Source: an uncultured Cuneatibacter sp. (GTDB lineage: Bacteria > Bacillota > Clostridia > Lachnospirales > Lachnospiraceae). Taken from it: a DNA stretch of 64,000 nucleotides. This document shows positions 23,945 to 32,606 of this stretch, piece by piece. The stretch's first letter is position 1. Each line of letters starts with the position of its first letter. The notes under the pieces were generated by a model. The model was not told the DNA's origin. It saw nothing but the letters and a program-made list of their open reading frames with translations, and did no database searches. The position numbers were made by a program, and so were the translations under genes. The stretch covers positions 15,393-79,392 of the forward strand of contig CAKQHB010000013.1 in assembly GCA_934234215.1 (NCBI GenBank), given 5' to 3'.

Positions 23945-24013
23945 AAGAAATAAGAATTTTTTCTTATTTCTTTAAGTTGCCTTGAGTATATCAGGCGAAG
24001 GGAGAGCTTTGAA
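23945..24013 (-). promoter_or_regulatory. Probable activated promoter and leader hairpin of the importer operon
   Basis: On the minus strand, TATACT (23985-23990) has only a weak TTCAAA (24008-24013) as -35 at 17 bp, as expected for a promoter that needs an activator such as the YesN protein. A perfect 12-bp inverted repeat, AAGAAATAAGAA with TTCTTATTTCTT (23945-23972), sits in the leader between promoter and ribosome binding site. Confidence 0.5.
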
Positions 24014-24047
24014 TTGCAATTCCTGCGCAGAGACATTGCAAAAAGTG

Positions 24048-25526
24048 CTACTTGCTGAGACGGTATTTACTTGGAGTGCTGCCGGTATAGCGTTTGAACG
24101 CGCGGCAGAAATAATTGGCATCGAGATAGCCTACCGCTTCCGCGGTTGCCTGTACACTGTACAGTCCACTTTTCAGCAATTCCTTTGCTTTCTCCATGCG
24201 GACAGATTCGATGTAGGCGGTGATCGTCATTCCCTTTTTCTTCTTGAATGCCAGCAGAAGAGAGGAAGAGCTCATAAAAAACTGCCGCTCCAGTTCTTCC
24301 ATCTGGAGATTTCCGGCATAATTCTTCTGAATGTACCAGGCAATGCGCTGCGCCAGATCCGTGGAATTTTTGCTGGACATCTCGTCAGTGAGAATGGGAA
24401 TGAGGGCATGGAGCTGTTCGTGAATGTCTTCGGGGTGATCGAACAACAGAAGAAAGTTCGGGCGGCGGAAGTCGTTTGTATAAATCTGGACTTCCTGGAT
24501 CATGCCGGAGTCCCAGCCGGCTTTGAACAGAAATTCCATGACAGTGCTGACGATCATCTCGAGGGTGATCGTGTCGCGGATGTGCGTCCAGTCAAAGTCA
24601 TCGAGGTATGACAGCAGACTTTTGCTGAAAGCAGGATACTCTTTTTTGGTGAGAGCCATCTGCACCATGGCTAATTTTGGAGTATCATAAGGGGAACAGT
24701 CGGAAGAATAATCTTCCATCTGCGGAGTCCAGCAAAAAATCTGTACTTCCGGGTGAAAAATTTTTTGCTTTGCGGCGGAGATTGCTTCTGCAAGGATGTG
24801 CAGCAGCTGATCCCGGTCGGTTTCTTCATTTCCCCGGCAGATGCTGGAAATGCCCAGCACAGTGGATTCCGGAGACCAGACAGACATGGTGAGTTCGGAT
24901 AAGTTCTGTACAAGCAAAGTACGGTCGATAGAGGGAGCGGTCAGGCAGAACATCTGGCAAAGAGGCATGCCGTGTCCGATGATGCGCCGCAGCGTACCAA
25001 AGTGCTGCAGTGCATGAAAGAGAAGTGACTGATTTTGCAGCTCATGCTTTGATCCGCATTTTTCATACAGAGAAATGCAGCAGAGTTCATTACCGGACAG
25101 ATCCAGGGTCGGTTGCTCATAGAGATTGATCGTCTCCATGGGGTGCTCCTGTTTGGCGAGACGGTCGAGGAGGCGATGAAGCGTTTTGTCTAACTCCTCT
25201 TCGTCCAGTGGCTTGAGGAGATAGTCGAAAACACCGTTTTCGATGGCTTTTCGGGCATACTGAAAATCGTTGTAGGCGCTGATGATGATCACGATAATGT
25301 CCGGATATTCATCTCGCAGCAGAGTTGCCAGATCAAAACCATCTAACACCGGCATACGGATGTCTACAAACATCAGATCCGGGCGCAGTGTGGGAACAAG
25401 CTCCCATGCCTGCTCGCCGTTGGCAGCTTCGCCCACGACTTCCATCTGGTACGAAGCCCAGTTGATTCGGTTACGAAAGCTCTTTCGGATGAAAAATTCA
25501 TCATCTACGATCATGACTCGATACAT
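24048..25526 (-). CDS. YesN-type response regulator (REC plus AraC HTH)
   Basis: A 492-residue response regulator. The N-terminal receiver domain shows MIVDDE and the phosphoacceptor Asp in LMFVDIRMP (~54), with KPLDEEEL near 105. A ~270-residue middle linker follows. The C-terminal AraC/XylS domain (~390-492) has MEELERQFFMSSSSLLLAFK as the first helix-turn-helix and AVGYLDANYFCRAFKRYTG as the second. It overlaps the YesM gene by 16 bp, so the kinase and regulator are coupled. The adjacent importer operon, starting 130 bp downstream, is its most likely target. Confidence 0.93.
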   Translation of the reverse strand: MYRVMIVDDEFFIRKSFRNRINWASYQMEVVGEAANGEQAWELVPTLRPDLMFVDIRMPVLDGFDLATLLRDEYPDIIVIIISAYNDFQYARKAIENGVFDYLLKPLDEEELDKTLHRLLDRLAKQEHPMETINLYEQPTLDLSGNELCCISLYEKCGSKHELQNQSLLFHALQHFGTLRRIIGHGMPLCQMFCLTAPSIDRTLLVQNLSELTMSVWSPESTVLGISSICRGNEETDRDQLLHILAEAISAAKQKIFHPEVQIFCWTPQMEDYSSDCSPYDTPKLAMVQMALTKKEYPAFSKSLLSYLDDFDWTHIRDTITLEMIVSTVMEFLFKAGWDSGMIQEVQIYTNDFRRPNFLLLFDHPEDIHEQLHALIPILTDEMSSKNSTDLAQRIAWYIQKNYAGNLQMEELERQFFMSSSSLLLAFKKKKGMTITAYIESVRMEKAKELLKSGLYSVQATAEAVGYLDANYFCRAFKRYTGSTPSKYRLSK

Positions 25527-27286
25527 GAGGTGTCCTCCTTTCGATCAGGAATCCGGATCTGAATATCGGTTCCTTTTCCAAGCTCACTGTGCAGAGCGAT
25601 ATGATAGGCATCGTTGAAATACAGCTTCAGACGCAGATGTACGTTGAGAAGTCCGGTATTGCGGCTGTTTTCCATGACACTCAGATAATAGTCGTTTTCC
25701 ATGTTCAGCTGTTCCGTGAGATCTGCAAGTCTTGCCGGTGGAATGCCGCTGCCATTGTCCCGGACACGAATCTCCACTTCAGAATCCAGACGCTGAACGC
25801 AGACGGTGATGAGACCGCCCTGAACGGTGTTGGCGAGTCCGTGTACAATGGCATTTTCTACAAGGGGCTGCAGGGAGAATTTCAGGATGCGGCTGTCGAG
25901 ACAGTCCGGATCGATCGTATACTCGGCGCGGAAGCTGCCGCCCATGCGCATCTCCAACACACGGGTATAATTTTGTACCTGCGCCACCTCTTCCCGGATC
26001 GTGCTGACACCGCCCATCTTTGTATTGTAGCGGAGCATGGCGCTCATGCATTTACAGATTTCGATGATCTCATCATCCATACCTTCAGAAGCCATGCCCA
26101 TCAGCGTTTCGAGGCTGTTGTAAATAAAATGTGGATTGATCTGCTGCTGGAGCGCTTTGACCTGTGCTTCATCGAGAAGCGCCTGCTTTGCCTCAACCTT
26201 AGAGAGAAGATCATTGATCTGCTGCACCATCTCGTTGAATCGGATGATCAGCCGGTCAATTTCATCTCCGGCATCCGGCGCAGGAACCCGCACAGAGAGA
26301 TCACCGTCGCTGACAGCATTCATGCCATCGGTCAGTCGTCCGAGATTGCGGTCAAGGATCCGGCTGTTCTTTCCGGTAACATACAGACAGATCGTCAGTG
26401 ATAAAAATAACGTCGTCAAAAAGAACGAGCCAATCAGTGTGATGCGCTCGTAAAATTCAGCCTTGGAAATGTGAATACATACAAGCCAGCCGGTCTGTTC
26501 CGAGCGCCCGCAGAAAAAGAACGACCCGCGGGTGGAGACCTCTACCATGTCTTCGGAAGCCGCAGCCTGCGTGAGCAGATTCTCTGGCAGGTCAAGAGGT
26601 TGATTGGTATAAAACAGGGCGTTTCCCTCCGGAGAGAGGATTTCCACCCCCTCAATGTTGGTGTAGTCCAGTAAAAACTGCTTCCGGAGCAATGCCAGAT
26701 CCATGTCGATGCGCAGATAGCCTACCGGTTCTGTGCCGTACAAATCGTCAATGCGATAGATCATGGAATGAACGAAATCCATGCTGCCGGATCCATCGGC
26801 AGCATGGATATTCGTAAGGAGGATTTTGTTCTGCCCGGAATTTTGCAGAAGGCGATACCAGCTGCTTGTCTTAAAACTGGTGATCGTGTTGTAATAATCT
26901 TCGGTATAGATCGAATAGGCATTGCGGGGCATATTGTTTTTGTAAAAGATCAGCCGCAGATCATTGCGGGAATGGTAATAGATCTGCTCAATACTTTTGA
27001 GGACCTGCATATCCGTAAAGGTGTCCGTCTCTGATTTCAGAACATTGTTTAATGCCTCATTGTAAAGAATGGCATCTGCAATCTGGTCGATCTGTTCAAA
27101 ATACTGATCTACGACCTGTATATTTGCGGTAAGCATATTGCGACCGGAGTTTCGCGCATTTTCATAATCCATCTGATAGAAAGAGAACCATGCAGACAGA
27201 AAAACCATCAGGTTTGAGCAAAAAATCAGAATGAGCATATTCCAGCTAATGCGCTGCATGAACGATTGTTTTTTACGAGATTTCAT
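25511..27286 (-). CDS. YesM-type sensor histidine kinase
   Basis: A 591-residue membrane kinase. It has a first helix at ~12-32, an extracellular sensor of ~250 residues, a second helix at ~283-305, a HAMP region, and the His_kinase domain with the phosphoacceptor in QQINPHFIYNSLE (~380-392). The ATPase domain follows, with VENAIVHGL and RDNGSGIP (~505-512). It is the partner of the YesN protein. The start codon lies in an ATGA overlap with the upstream binding-protein gene, so a sugar-binding protein is produced together with the kinase. That suggests the kinase reads ligand occupancy of the binding protein at the cell surface. Confidence 0.93.
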   Translation of the reverse strand: MKSRKKQSFMQRISWNMLILIFCSNLMVFLSAWFSFYQMDYENARNSGRNMLTANIQVVDQYFEQIDQIADAILYNEALNNVLKSETDTFTDMQVLKSIEQIYYHSRNDLRLIFYKNNMPRNAYSIYTEDYYNTITSFKTSSWYRLLQNSGQNKILLTNIHAADGSGSMDFVHSMIYRIDDLYGTEPVGYLRIDMDLALLRKQFLLDYTNIEGVEILSPEGNALFYTNQPLDLPENLLTQAAASEDMVEVSTRGSFFFCGRSEQTGWLVCIHISKAEFYERITLIGSFFLTTLFLSLTICLYVTGKNSRILDRNLGRLTDGMNAVSDGDLSVRVPAPDAGDEIDRLIIRFNEMVQQINDLLSKVEAKQALLDEAQVKALQQQINPHFIYNSLETLMGMASEGMDDEIIEICKCMSAMLRYNTKMGGVSTIREEVAQVQNYTRVLEMRMGGSFRAEYTIDPDCLDSRILKFSLQPLVENAIVHGLANTVQGGLITVCVQRLDSEVEIRVRDNGSGIPPARLADLTEQLNMENDYYLSVMENSRNTGLLNVHLRLKLYFNDAYHIALHSELGKGTDIQIRIPDRKEDTSCIES

Positions 27287-28575
27287 TTGGAAGAAAGCCT
27301 TTCTGCCAGCTGTATCTGATAGTTTGCCAGCGCATTTTCCAGAGATGTTTCCTGAGTCAGATAACTCCAGATGTTATCCTGCAGCAATCCAATGGAAATG
27401 GTGTAGTCTGTGGTTGCCGGGAAGGAGGAGAGCTCCAGCTCCGGGAAGAAATAGTCTGTGTGCAGGGCAATATCCATACTGTCCCGGAAGATCGTGCGGA
27501 TCTCTTCGGAGTTCCAGGCAGGGAGAAAGTGCAGCGATGCCAGCACTTTTGCGCCTTCCTCTCCGCAGGCATATTCCAGAAAAGAAAATGCTTCCGCCGG
27601 ATGCTCGGACTTTTTTGCCAGCATCAGCACAGCGCTGCTGCCGATAGCATATCCTTCGCCCTCGTTCCAGGTCGGAAGCGGGGCAACGTCATAAGAAAAG
27701 TTCGGATAACTGGTGCGGATGCGATCGTTGAGCATCGAAAGGCACCATTCGCCGTTGTACATCATGGCAGCTTCGCCATTCAGAAAACGGGCGGTATAAT
27801 TCTTAGCATCCGCGCTGGTCAGGCTGGTGTATGGGATCGCAGCCTTTCGGTTATAGGTGAGATCGTAGCTCCACTGGGCTGCCTGCACAAACAAAGCCAG
27901 ATCATCGGGATCCATCGGATTTTCGGCGCCGGCAGTGCGGGCAGGCACACGCCACCATTGATTTTCATAGTTCAGGGAACCATACCAGCCTTTTTCCGGA
28001 TTCGTGAGACGGACAGCGAGATCTGCATAGTCATCCCAAGTCCAGTCGCCTTCCGGATATGGAACGCCCATTGCGTCAAAAATGGTTTTATTGTAATAGA
28101 CGACCCAGGCGCTGCCACGGTAAGGCATCATATACGTCTGACCATCCTGTTGCAAAGCCTGGATCGTGGATTCGATGCCGCTGAAATCTGCGTCAGATCC
28201 CGCCAGATACTCGTCAAGACCAGCCACCTGCCCTTTGTTGATGAGCTGAGCAGCTCCGGCAGGTGTGCCGTATGCTACGATATCCGCAGATGCATCGCCG
28301 TTCAGTGCAATTTGATATTCCTGCTGCTGTTCTGTGCTGGGGGAGTAATGAACATTAACGAAAATATCCGGATGTTCATTCATAAATCCCTCAGCCAACG
28401 CATCAAACGTATCCTGCTCATCATTCCAGGCATAGACATTCAGTGTGACGGTGGAATCTGCCTCCGGTACCGGAGTCGAATTTGCCCCGGAAAAACGGAA
28501 GAGCAGAATGCCGGTCGTAAGGCAGGATAATAAAAAACAAAATAATAAAATCGCAGTTGCTTTTTTCCACTTCAT
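27283..28575 (-). CDS. Membrane-anchored family 1 binding protein, probable co-sensor
   Basis: A 430-residue paralogue of the importer's binding lipoprotein, encoded between AraC-type and kinase genes. The N-terminus has a hydrophobic segment (~6-27, ATAILLFCFLLSCLTTGILL) that could be an uncleaved anchor; LLSC inside it is a poor lipobox. The sugar-binding region keeps YAWNDEQD, WVVYYNKTIFDAMGVPYPEG and NQWWRVPA. ATG 28575 is in an ATGA overlap with the AraC-type gene; a longer in-frame reading from 28620 would invade that gene. No permease adjoins it, and its coupling to YesM points to signalling rather than transport. Binding of the same sugar as the importer protein is inferred from the shared motifs. 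Confidence 0.85.
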   Translation of the reverse strand: MKWKKATAILLFCFLLSCLTTGILLFRFSGANSTPVPEADSTVTLNVYAWNDEQDTFDALAEGFMNEHPDIFVNVHYSPSTEQQQEYQIALNGDASADIVAYGTPAGAAQLINKGQVAGLDEYLAGSDADFSGIESTIQALQQDGQTYMMPYRGSAWVVYYNKTIFDAMGVPYPEGDWTWDDYADLAVRLTNPEKGWYGSLNYENQWWRVPARTAGAENPMDPDDLALFVQAAQWSYDLTYNRKAAIPYTSLTSADAKNYTARFLNGEAAMMYNGEWCLSMLNDRIRTSYPNFSYDVAPLPTWNEGEGYAIGSSAVLMLAKKSEHPAEAFSFLEYACGEEGAKVLASLHFLPAWNSEEIRTIFRDSMDIALHTDYFFPELELSSFPATTDYTISIGLLQDNIWSYLTQETSLENALANYQIQLAERLSSK

Positions 28576-29033
28576 GCTTTCAGAAGATCCCCTCCTGTGT
28601 GTAATTGAATGCAGGGGCACGGCGTGAAGCCACCGGCCTGCTGCTGATATTCCCGTGGGGAAACTCCGGCAAAGCGTGTGAAATTTTTGTAGAAAAGTGA
28701 GTAATCGGTGTAGCCGACACGATCCGAAATTTCCTGAATGGAAACACCGGATGCGATCATGTCAGCGGCTGCCTGCATGCGGCATTTTGTCAGATAGGTG
28801 TGGATCGTCTGACCGGTCGCCTGCTTGAACTCCCGCATCAGATGATATTTGCTGATGAAAAGAGTGCTCGCCAGTGTATCGACAGAGATCGGTTCTGAAA
28901 AATGAGCATCGAGATAAGACAGTGCATCCCGGACGCAGGGAACGGAGCAGCTATAGCGGTGTGCGGAAAAGCTGATGATCTGTCCCATTGTATTGTGATT
29001 AGCTTTTGCAGAAGTGAAATTTCCCCTCATCAT
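28572..29033 (-). CDS. AraC-type DNA-binding protein lacking a sensor domain
   Basis: A 153-residue protein made almost only of the double helix-turn-helix of AraC/XylS regulators: VDTLASTLFISKYHLMREFK as the first HTH and IQEISDRVGYTDYSLFYKNF as the second, with the family signature GVSPREYQQ. Typical members are ~280 residues with an N-terminal ligand domain, which is absent here. A 29033 start is chosen because GGGGG lies just before it; ATG 29048 has no site. It is first in the four-gene sensing operon (AraC type, binding protein, YesM, YesN) and divergent from the beta-glucuronidase gene, whose promoter it may also control. Confidence 0.85.
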   Translation of the reverse strand: MMRGNFTSAKANHNTMGQIISFSAHRYSCSVPCVRDALSYLDAHFSEPISVDTLASTLFISKYHLMREFKQATGQTIHTYLTKCRMQAAADMIASGVSIQEISDRVGYTDYSLFYKNFTRFAGVSPREYQQQAGGFTPCPCIQLHTGGDLLKA

Positions 29034-29080
29034 TGTACCCCCGTTCATGAAAAAGAAAAATAAAAAATCCTGTTGTCTTT

Positions 29081-29110
29081 ATTATAATTTCAGGGTAACG
29101 GGAGCCGTTA
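29081..29110 (-). promoter_or_regulatory. Promoter of the sensing operon with perfect palindrome
   Basis: On the minus strand TATAAT (29081-29086) is the -10. No good -35 is seen; instead a perfect 6-3-6 palindrome, TAACGG-GAG-CCGTTA (29096-29110), covers that region. It is a candidate operator for the sensing operon and possibly also for the divergent glucuronidase gene. Confidence 0.5.
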
Positions 29111-29297
29111 GGATTATTTCAGAAAGAAACTAGCATTTTTTCACAAGAATAGATTGCAAAAGATGCTGAATCGAACAAAGCTGCTTAAAAAAGAAAACAG
29201 TGTATGCTAAAATCGTTGTAGCGAGTAAAAGGAAAAAATAGAATGTTTTGCAGGAGTGTTTTGCGTAAGAATGCAAAAGCTCCGGAAGGGAGAGTTT

Positions 29298-30959
29298 ATG
29301 ATTCGAACATTCAGACAGCACAGGATCCGCGAAGAGCAGGAATTAGGTGGATTCTGGGATGTGACGCTGCTTTCCGGCGAACCGATGCCGGAAGAGACGC
29401 ACTACAAGATGGGCATTCCGGGATGCGTTGAGAGTATTCCGGCATTGCGACGGTTTCAGGGAAAGTGTGCCTATGAGCGGAGTGTGATACTGGAGGAGGA
29501 TGGTGACTATTTGCTGACCTGCTATGGTGTCAGCTTTCTGGCAGAGGTGTACTGGGATGGAGAATTGATCGGCAGCCATTACAATGCATTTACCCGGTTT
29601 GATCTGTCGATTCACAATGCAAGAGCGGGTGTACATACACTAAAAATTGACGTGGATAATTCGTGGAATCCGGAAATTTCAGCATTACATGTGCCGAACG
29701 ATTACAATGCCTACAATGGCATCACCAGACCGATCGTATTGGCAAAAGTCCCGCAAAGTTATATCGACTGGTTCCAGCTGACACCGAAAAAAGAGGATTC
29801 CGGCTGGAGCGTAGATTACCGTCTGTGTATCCGCGGAAGAGCGGAAAAAGAAATGCGGTACACCGTGACACTTGCCGGTCAGACGGTTTCGCAGGAGATT
29901 CCGGCGTTTGAGGAAACCTGCATTGTGAGTGGAGCAATCCCGTGCCCGGATGTGACATGCTGGGAGCCGATGTCTCCGGTATTGTATGAGGCGCGGGCAG
30001 TCCTGTCCGGGGATGGACAGCAGATGGACGACCTGACAGAGCGCATTGGATTCCGCACGGTGCGGGTGGAAGGCAACGAAATTCTGTTGAATGATAAGCC
30101 GATTTTCCTGAAAGGCTTTTGTCGTCATGAAGACTTTGGAAACCGCGGCTGCGCGTTGTCCGTGGAGTCCATGATGGAGGATCTGCAGCTCATACGGGAG
30201 ATGGGAGCAAATTCGGTTCGAACCTCCCACTATCCAAACGATGTACGCTTTCTGGATCTGTGCGATGAACTGGGCATGCTTGTATGGGAGGAAAACCATG
30301 CGAGGGGGCTGAGTGAAGAACAGATGCGTCATCCGAACTTTGATGCTCAATGTGCAGAGTGTATCGACAAGATGATCACTTACGACTACAACCATCCGTC
30401 CATTTATATCTGGGGCATTTTGAATGAATGTGCCAGTGAGACGGAGTATGGCCGCAGCTGTTATGAAAAGCAATTCGCGCAAATCCGTTCGCTGGATCAG
30501 AGTCGTCCGGTGACATTTGCATCCTGTAAAAATTTTGCGGATCTGTGCTTTGATCTGGTGGATGTTGTGTCGATGAATGTGTATCCCGGCTGGTATCACA
30601 ACACACCGCCGAAAAAGTGGGTGGATGATCTGAAAGACTGGATCGCGACGACCGGCGGAGCAGGAAAGCCGTTTCTTCTCAGTGAATTTGGTGCCGGAGC
30701 TATTTACGGATACCACGACTACGGCAGATGCAAATGGTCGGAGGAGCGGCAGGCGGATATCCTGGATGCGCAGCTGACCGATTTCCTGGCGCCGGGCTAT
30801 GTGAATGGCACATACATCTGGCAGTTTGCAGACTGCAACGTGTCCGAGGAAATCATGCGCCAGCGCCCGAAGTGCGAGAATAACAAAGGTGTGGTGGATC
30901 TGTACCGCAGACCGAAAATGGCATTTGATGTGGTGCGGAAGCATTATAAAAACAAGTAA
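29298..30959 (+). CDS. Beta-glucuronidase-like glycoside hydrolase family 2
   Basis: A 553-residue GH2 enzyme without signal peptide. It consists of a jelly-roll domain (~1-165), an Ig-like domain and a TIM barrel. The acid/base Glu is in GILNECAS (~376) and the nucleophile in LLSEFGAG (~461). Near the C-terminus, ENNKGVV (~527-533) aligns with the N-x-K-G motif by which beta-glucuronidases grip the glucuronate carboxylate, so beta-glucuronidase is the best call. ATG 29298 follows GGAAGGGAG; an in-frame ATG at 29256 has no site. At 553 residues it is a little shorter than E. coli GUS. It would release glucuronate and an aglycone from imported glucuronides. A bidirectional terminator follows. 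Confidence 0.82.
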   Translation: MIRTFRQHRIREEQELGGFWDVTLLSGEPMPEETHYKMGIPGCVESIPALRRFQGKCAYERSVILEEDGDYLLTCYGVSFLAEVYWDGELIGSHYNAFTRFDLSIHNARAGVHTLKIDVDNSWNPEISALHVPNDYNAYNGITRPIVLAKVPQSYIDWFQLTPKKEDSGWSVDYRLCIRGRAEKEMRYTVTLAGQTVSQEIPAFEETCIVSGAIPCPDVTCWEPMSPVLYEARAVLSGDGQQMDDLTERIGFRTVRVEGNEILLNDKPIFLKGFCRHEDFGNRGCALSVESMMEDLQLIREMGANSVRTSHYPNDVRFLDLCDELGMLVWEENHARGLSEEQMRHPNFDAQCAECIDKMITYDYNHPSIYIWGILNECASETEYGRSCYEKQFAQIRSLDQSRPVTFASCKNFADLCFDLVDVVSMNVYPGWYHNTPPKKWVDDLKDWIATTGGAGKPFLLSEFGAGAIYGYHDYGRCKWSEERQADILDAQLTDFLAPGYVNGTYIWQFADCNVSEEIMRQRPKCENNKGVVDLYRRPKMAFDVVRKHYKNK

Positions 30960-30965
30960 CAGAAA

Positions 30966-31006
30966 AAAGAGCATCTGCGTTTCTTCCTTGAAAGCAGATG
31001 CTCTTT
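30966..31006. terminator. Bidirectional terminator
   Basis: AAAGAGCATCTGC (30966-30978) and GCAGATGCTCTTT (30994-31006) form a perfect 13-bp stem between two convergent genes, with A and T runs on the two sides. Confidence 0.9.
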
Positions 31007-31055
31007 GAGTTTTCGGATGATATCGTCGTTGAAATCATCTCACGCAAAACAGATG

Positions 31056-32594
31056 TTAAGCCTTCTTCTTAGAAGGGCGAACCATCAGGGAAAAGATCAG
31101 AGTAATTGCACAGAGAACGCCTAATACAAGGAATGCATTTGTCATTGCACCTGCGTAAGCGTGATGCAGATTATCTACAAACTGTGTAAACAGCTGCTGT
31201 CCATCTGCGGAAAGTCCCTGAGAAGCTGCGGTAACTGCGGTAGAATCGGTCAGCAGTGTTGTGCCGAGATACTGCTGCAGCTGATCGGCAGGAATGAGAT
31301 TTTCCAGACCGGCAGGAACGACATGCTGTAAATTGGCTGAGAACGTCGTGTTCAGGACCATACCGACAACGGACAGACCAATGGTGCCGCTTAAAGACTG
31401 CAGGAACTGGATTGCAGAAGTTGCTTCTCCGACCAGACCAGAGGGAAGCTCGTTCTGTGCATGCAGGGTATAAACCATAGAGTACGTTGTTGTTCCAAGA
31501 CCGGAGAGCAGGATGCCGACGATCAGCAGAACCATATCAGCAGGTGTACTGGTGAAGCCAAGGATAAAGTTGGATACCGCATATACAATAGAGGTTGCAA
31601 TCATAACCGATTTGACACGACCAGTCTTTCCGATATAGGCACCGATGAAATAGCCAAGAATCAGCTGAACGGCAGATTTGGCAGCGGTTACGACACCGGT
31701 TGTCATAGCGGTGGTTCCCACAAGAGCCTGGCAGATCATGGGCAGGTAAGAACCAACAGCATACAGAGTCGGTCCGATCAGGACAACTCCAAGAATAACA
31801 AGGACAAATTCCCGATTCCGGAACAGCTTCGGGGAAAGTACCGGGACATCGCAGCGATTGATGTGGTGGATGAACAGTACAAGAAACAGTACAAACAGAA
31901 CCAGAGCGCCGATAACTGGAACAGAGATCCAGCTATATTTCTGACCGCCCCAGGAGAAGAACATGACGATTGCAATCGTCAGGATCGACAGATAAAGTGT
32001 TCCAAGCCAGTCGAGTTTTGCGTTGCTTGTAACCGGTTTTACCTGCGGCATTTTGAAAAGCAGTACAGCCAGTACGATCAGAGTCAGCGGGATGGAGAGA
32101 TAGAAGGTCAGGCGCCATCCGAGAACATTTCCAATCGCACCGCCGGCGAGAGGTGCCACAACAAATACGATACCGGTTAAAGTGCCGTAAAAGCCCATTG
32201 CTTTTGCGCGCCCCTGTTCATCAAGGGATTCACCAAAATAAGCCAGCGCATTTCCGAGAATGCAGCCTTTTCCGATGCCCTGCAGACCACGTAAGATCAC
32301 ATGTAACATCATGTTGCCGGCCATTCCGGCCAAAACGGTAGAAACACCGTAAAGGATCACACCGGCTACAATTACGTATTTTCGACCACTCTTGTTGCCG
32401 ATCATGGATGTAATCGGAAGTGCAAGGGTATTGCACAAAAATGTCAGTGTGTACATGAAAGCATACAGGCTGGTATCACCAAGATCGGATACAATGGCGG
32501 GACCGACAATGGAGCTCATTGCATCGATGAACATTACTTCTAACAGCCCTAAAAACAGAGCAACCAGAGTCCATTTTTTATTTGTGTCTGTCAT
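31056..32594 (-). CDS. MFS transporter, 14-helix DHA2 (EmrB/QacA) type
   Basis: A 512-residue drug:H+ antiporter-like protein with about 14 membrane helices. Visible motifs are the loop 2-3 motif A region GNKSGRKYV (~66-74) and GIVFVVAPLAGGAIGNVLGW (~136-155), the motif C-like antiporter helix. It is the last gene of the GPH-SDR-MFS operon, 12 bp after the dehydrogenase, with AAGGAGG before the ATG. It probably exports a compound produced or modified by that operon; alternatively it takes up an organic anion. The substrate is unknown. Confidence 0.88.
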   Translation of the reverse strand: MTDTNKKWTLVALFLGLLEVMFIDAMSSIVGPAIVSDLGDTSLYAFMYTLTFLCNTLALPITSMIGNKSGRKYVIVAGVILYGVSTVLAGMAGNMMLHVILRGLQGIGKGCILGNALAYFGESLDEQGRAKAMGFYGTLTGIVFVVAPLAGGAIGNVLGWRLTFYLSIPLTLIVLAVLLFKMPQVKPVTSNAKLDWLGTLYLSILTIAIVMFFSWGGQKYSWISVPVIGALVLFVLFLVLFIHHINRCDVPVLSPKLFRNREFVLVILGVVLIGPTLYAVGSYLPMICQALVGTTAMTTGVVTAAKSAVQLILGYFIGAYIGKTGRVKSVMIATSIVYAVSNFILGFTSTPADMVLLIVGILLSGLGTTTYSMVYTLHAQNELPSGLVGEATSAIQFLQSLSGTIGLSVVGMVLNTTFSANLQHVVPAGLENLIPADQLQQYLGTTLLTDSTAVTAASQGLSADGQQLFTQFVDNLHHAYAGAMTNAFLVLGVLCAITLIFSLMVRPSKKKA

Positions 32595-32606
32595 AACTTT
32601 TCCTCC

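Noticed and set aside
27460..28530. A 356-codon open frame on the plus strand
   Set aside because: Antisense to the anchored binding-protein gene, with no site for translation and no recognisable motif.
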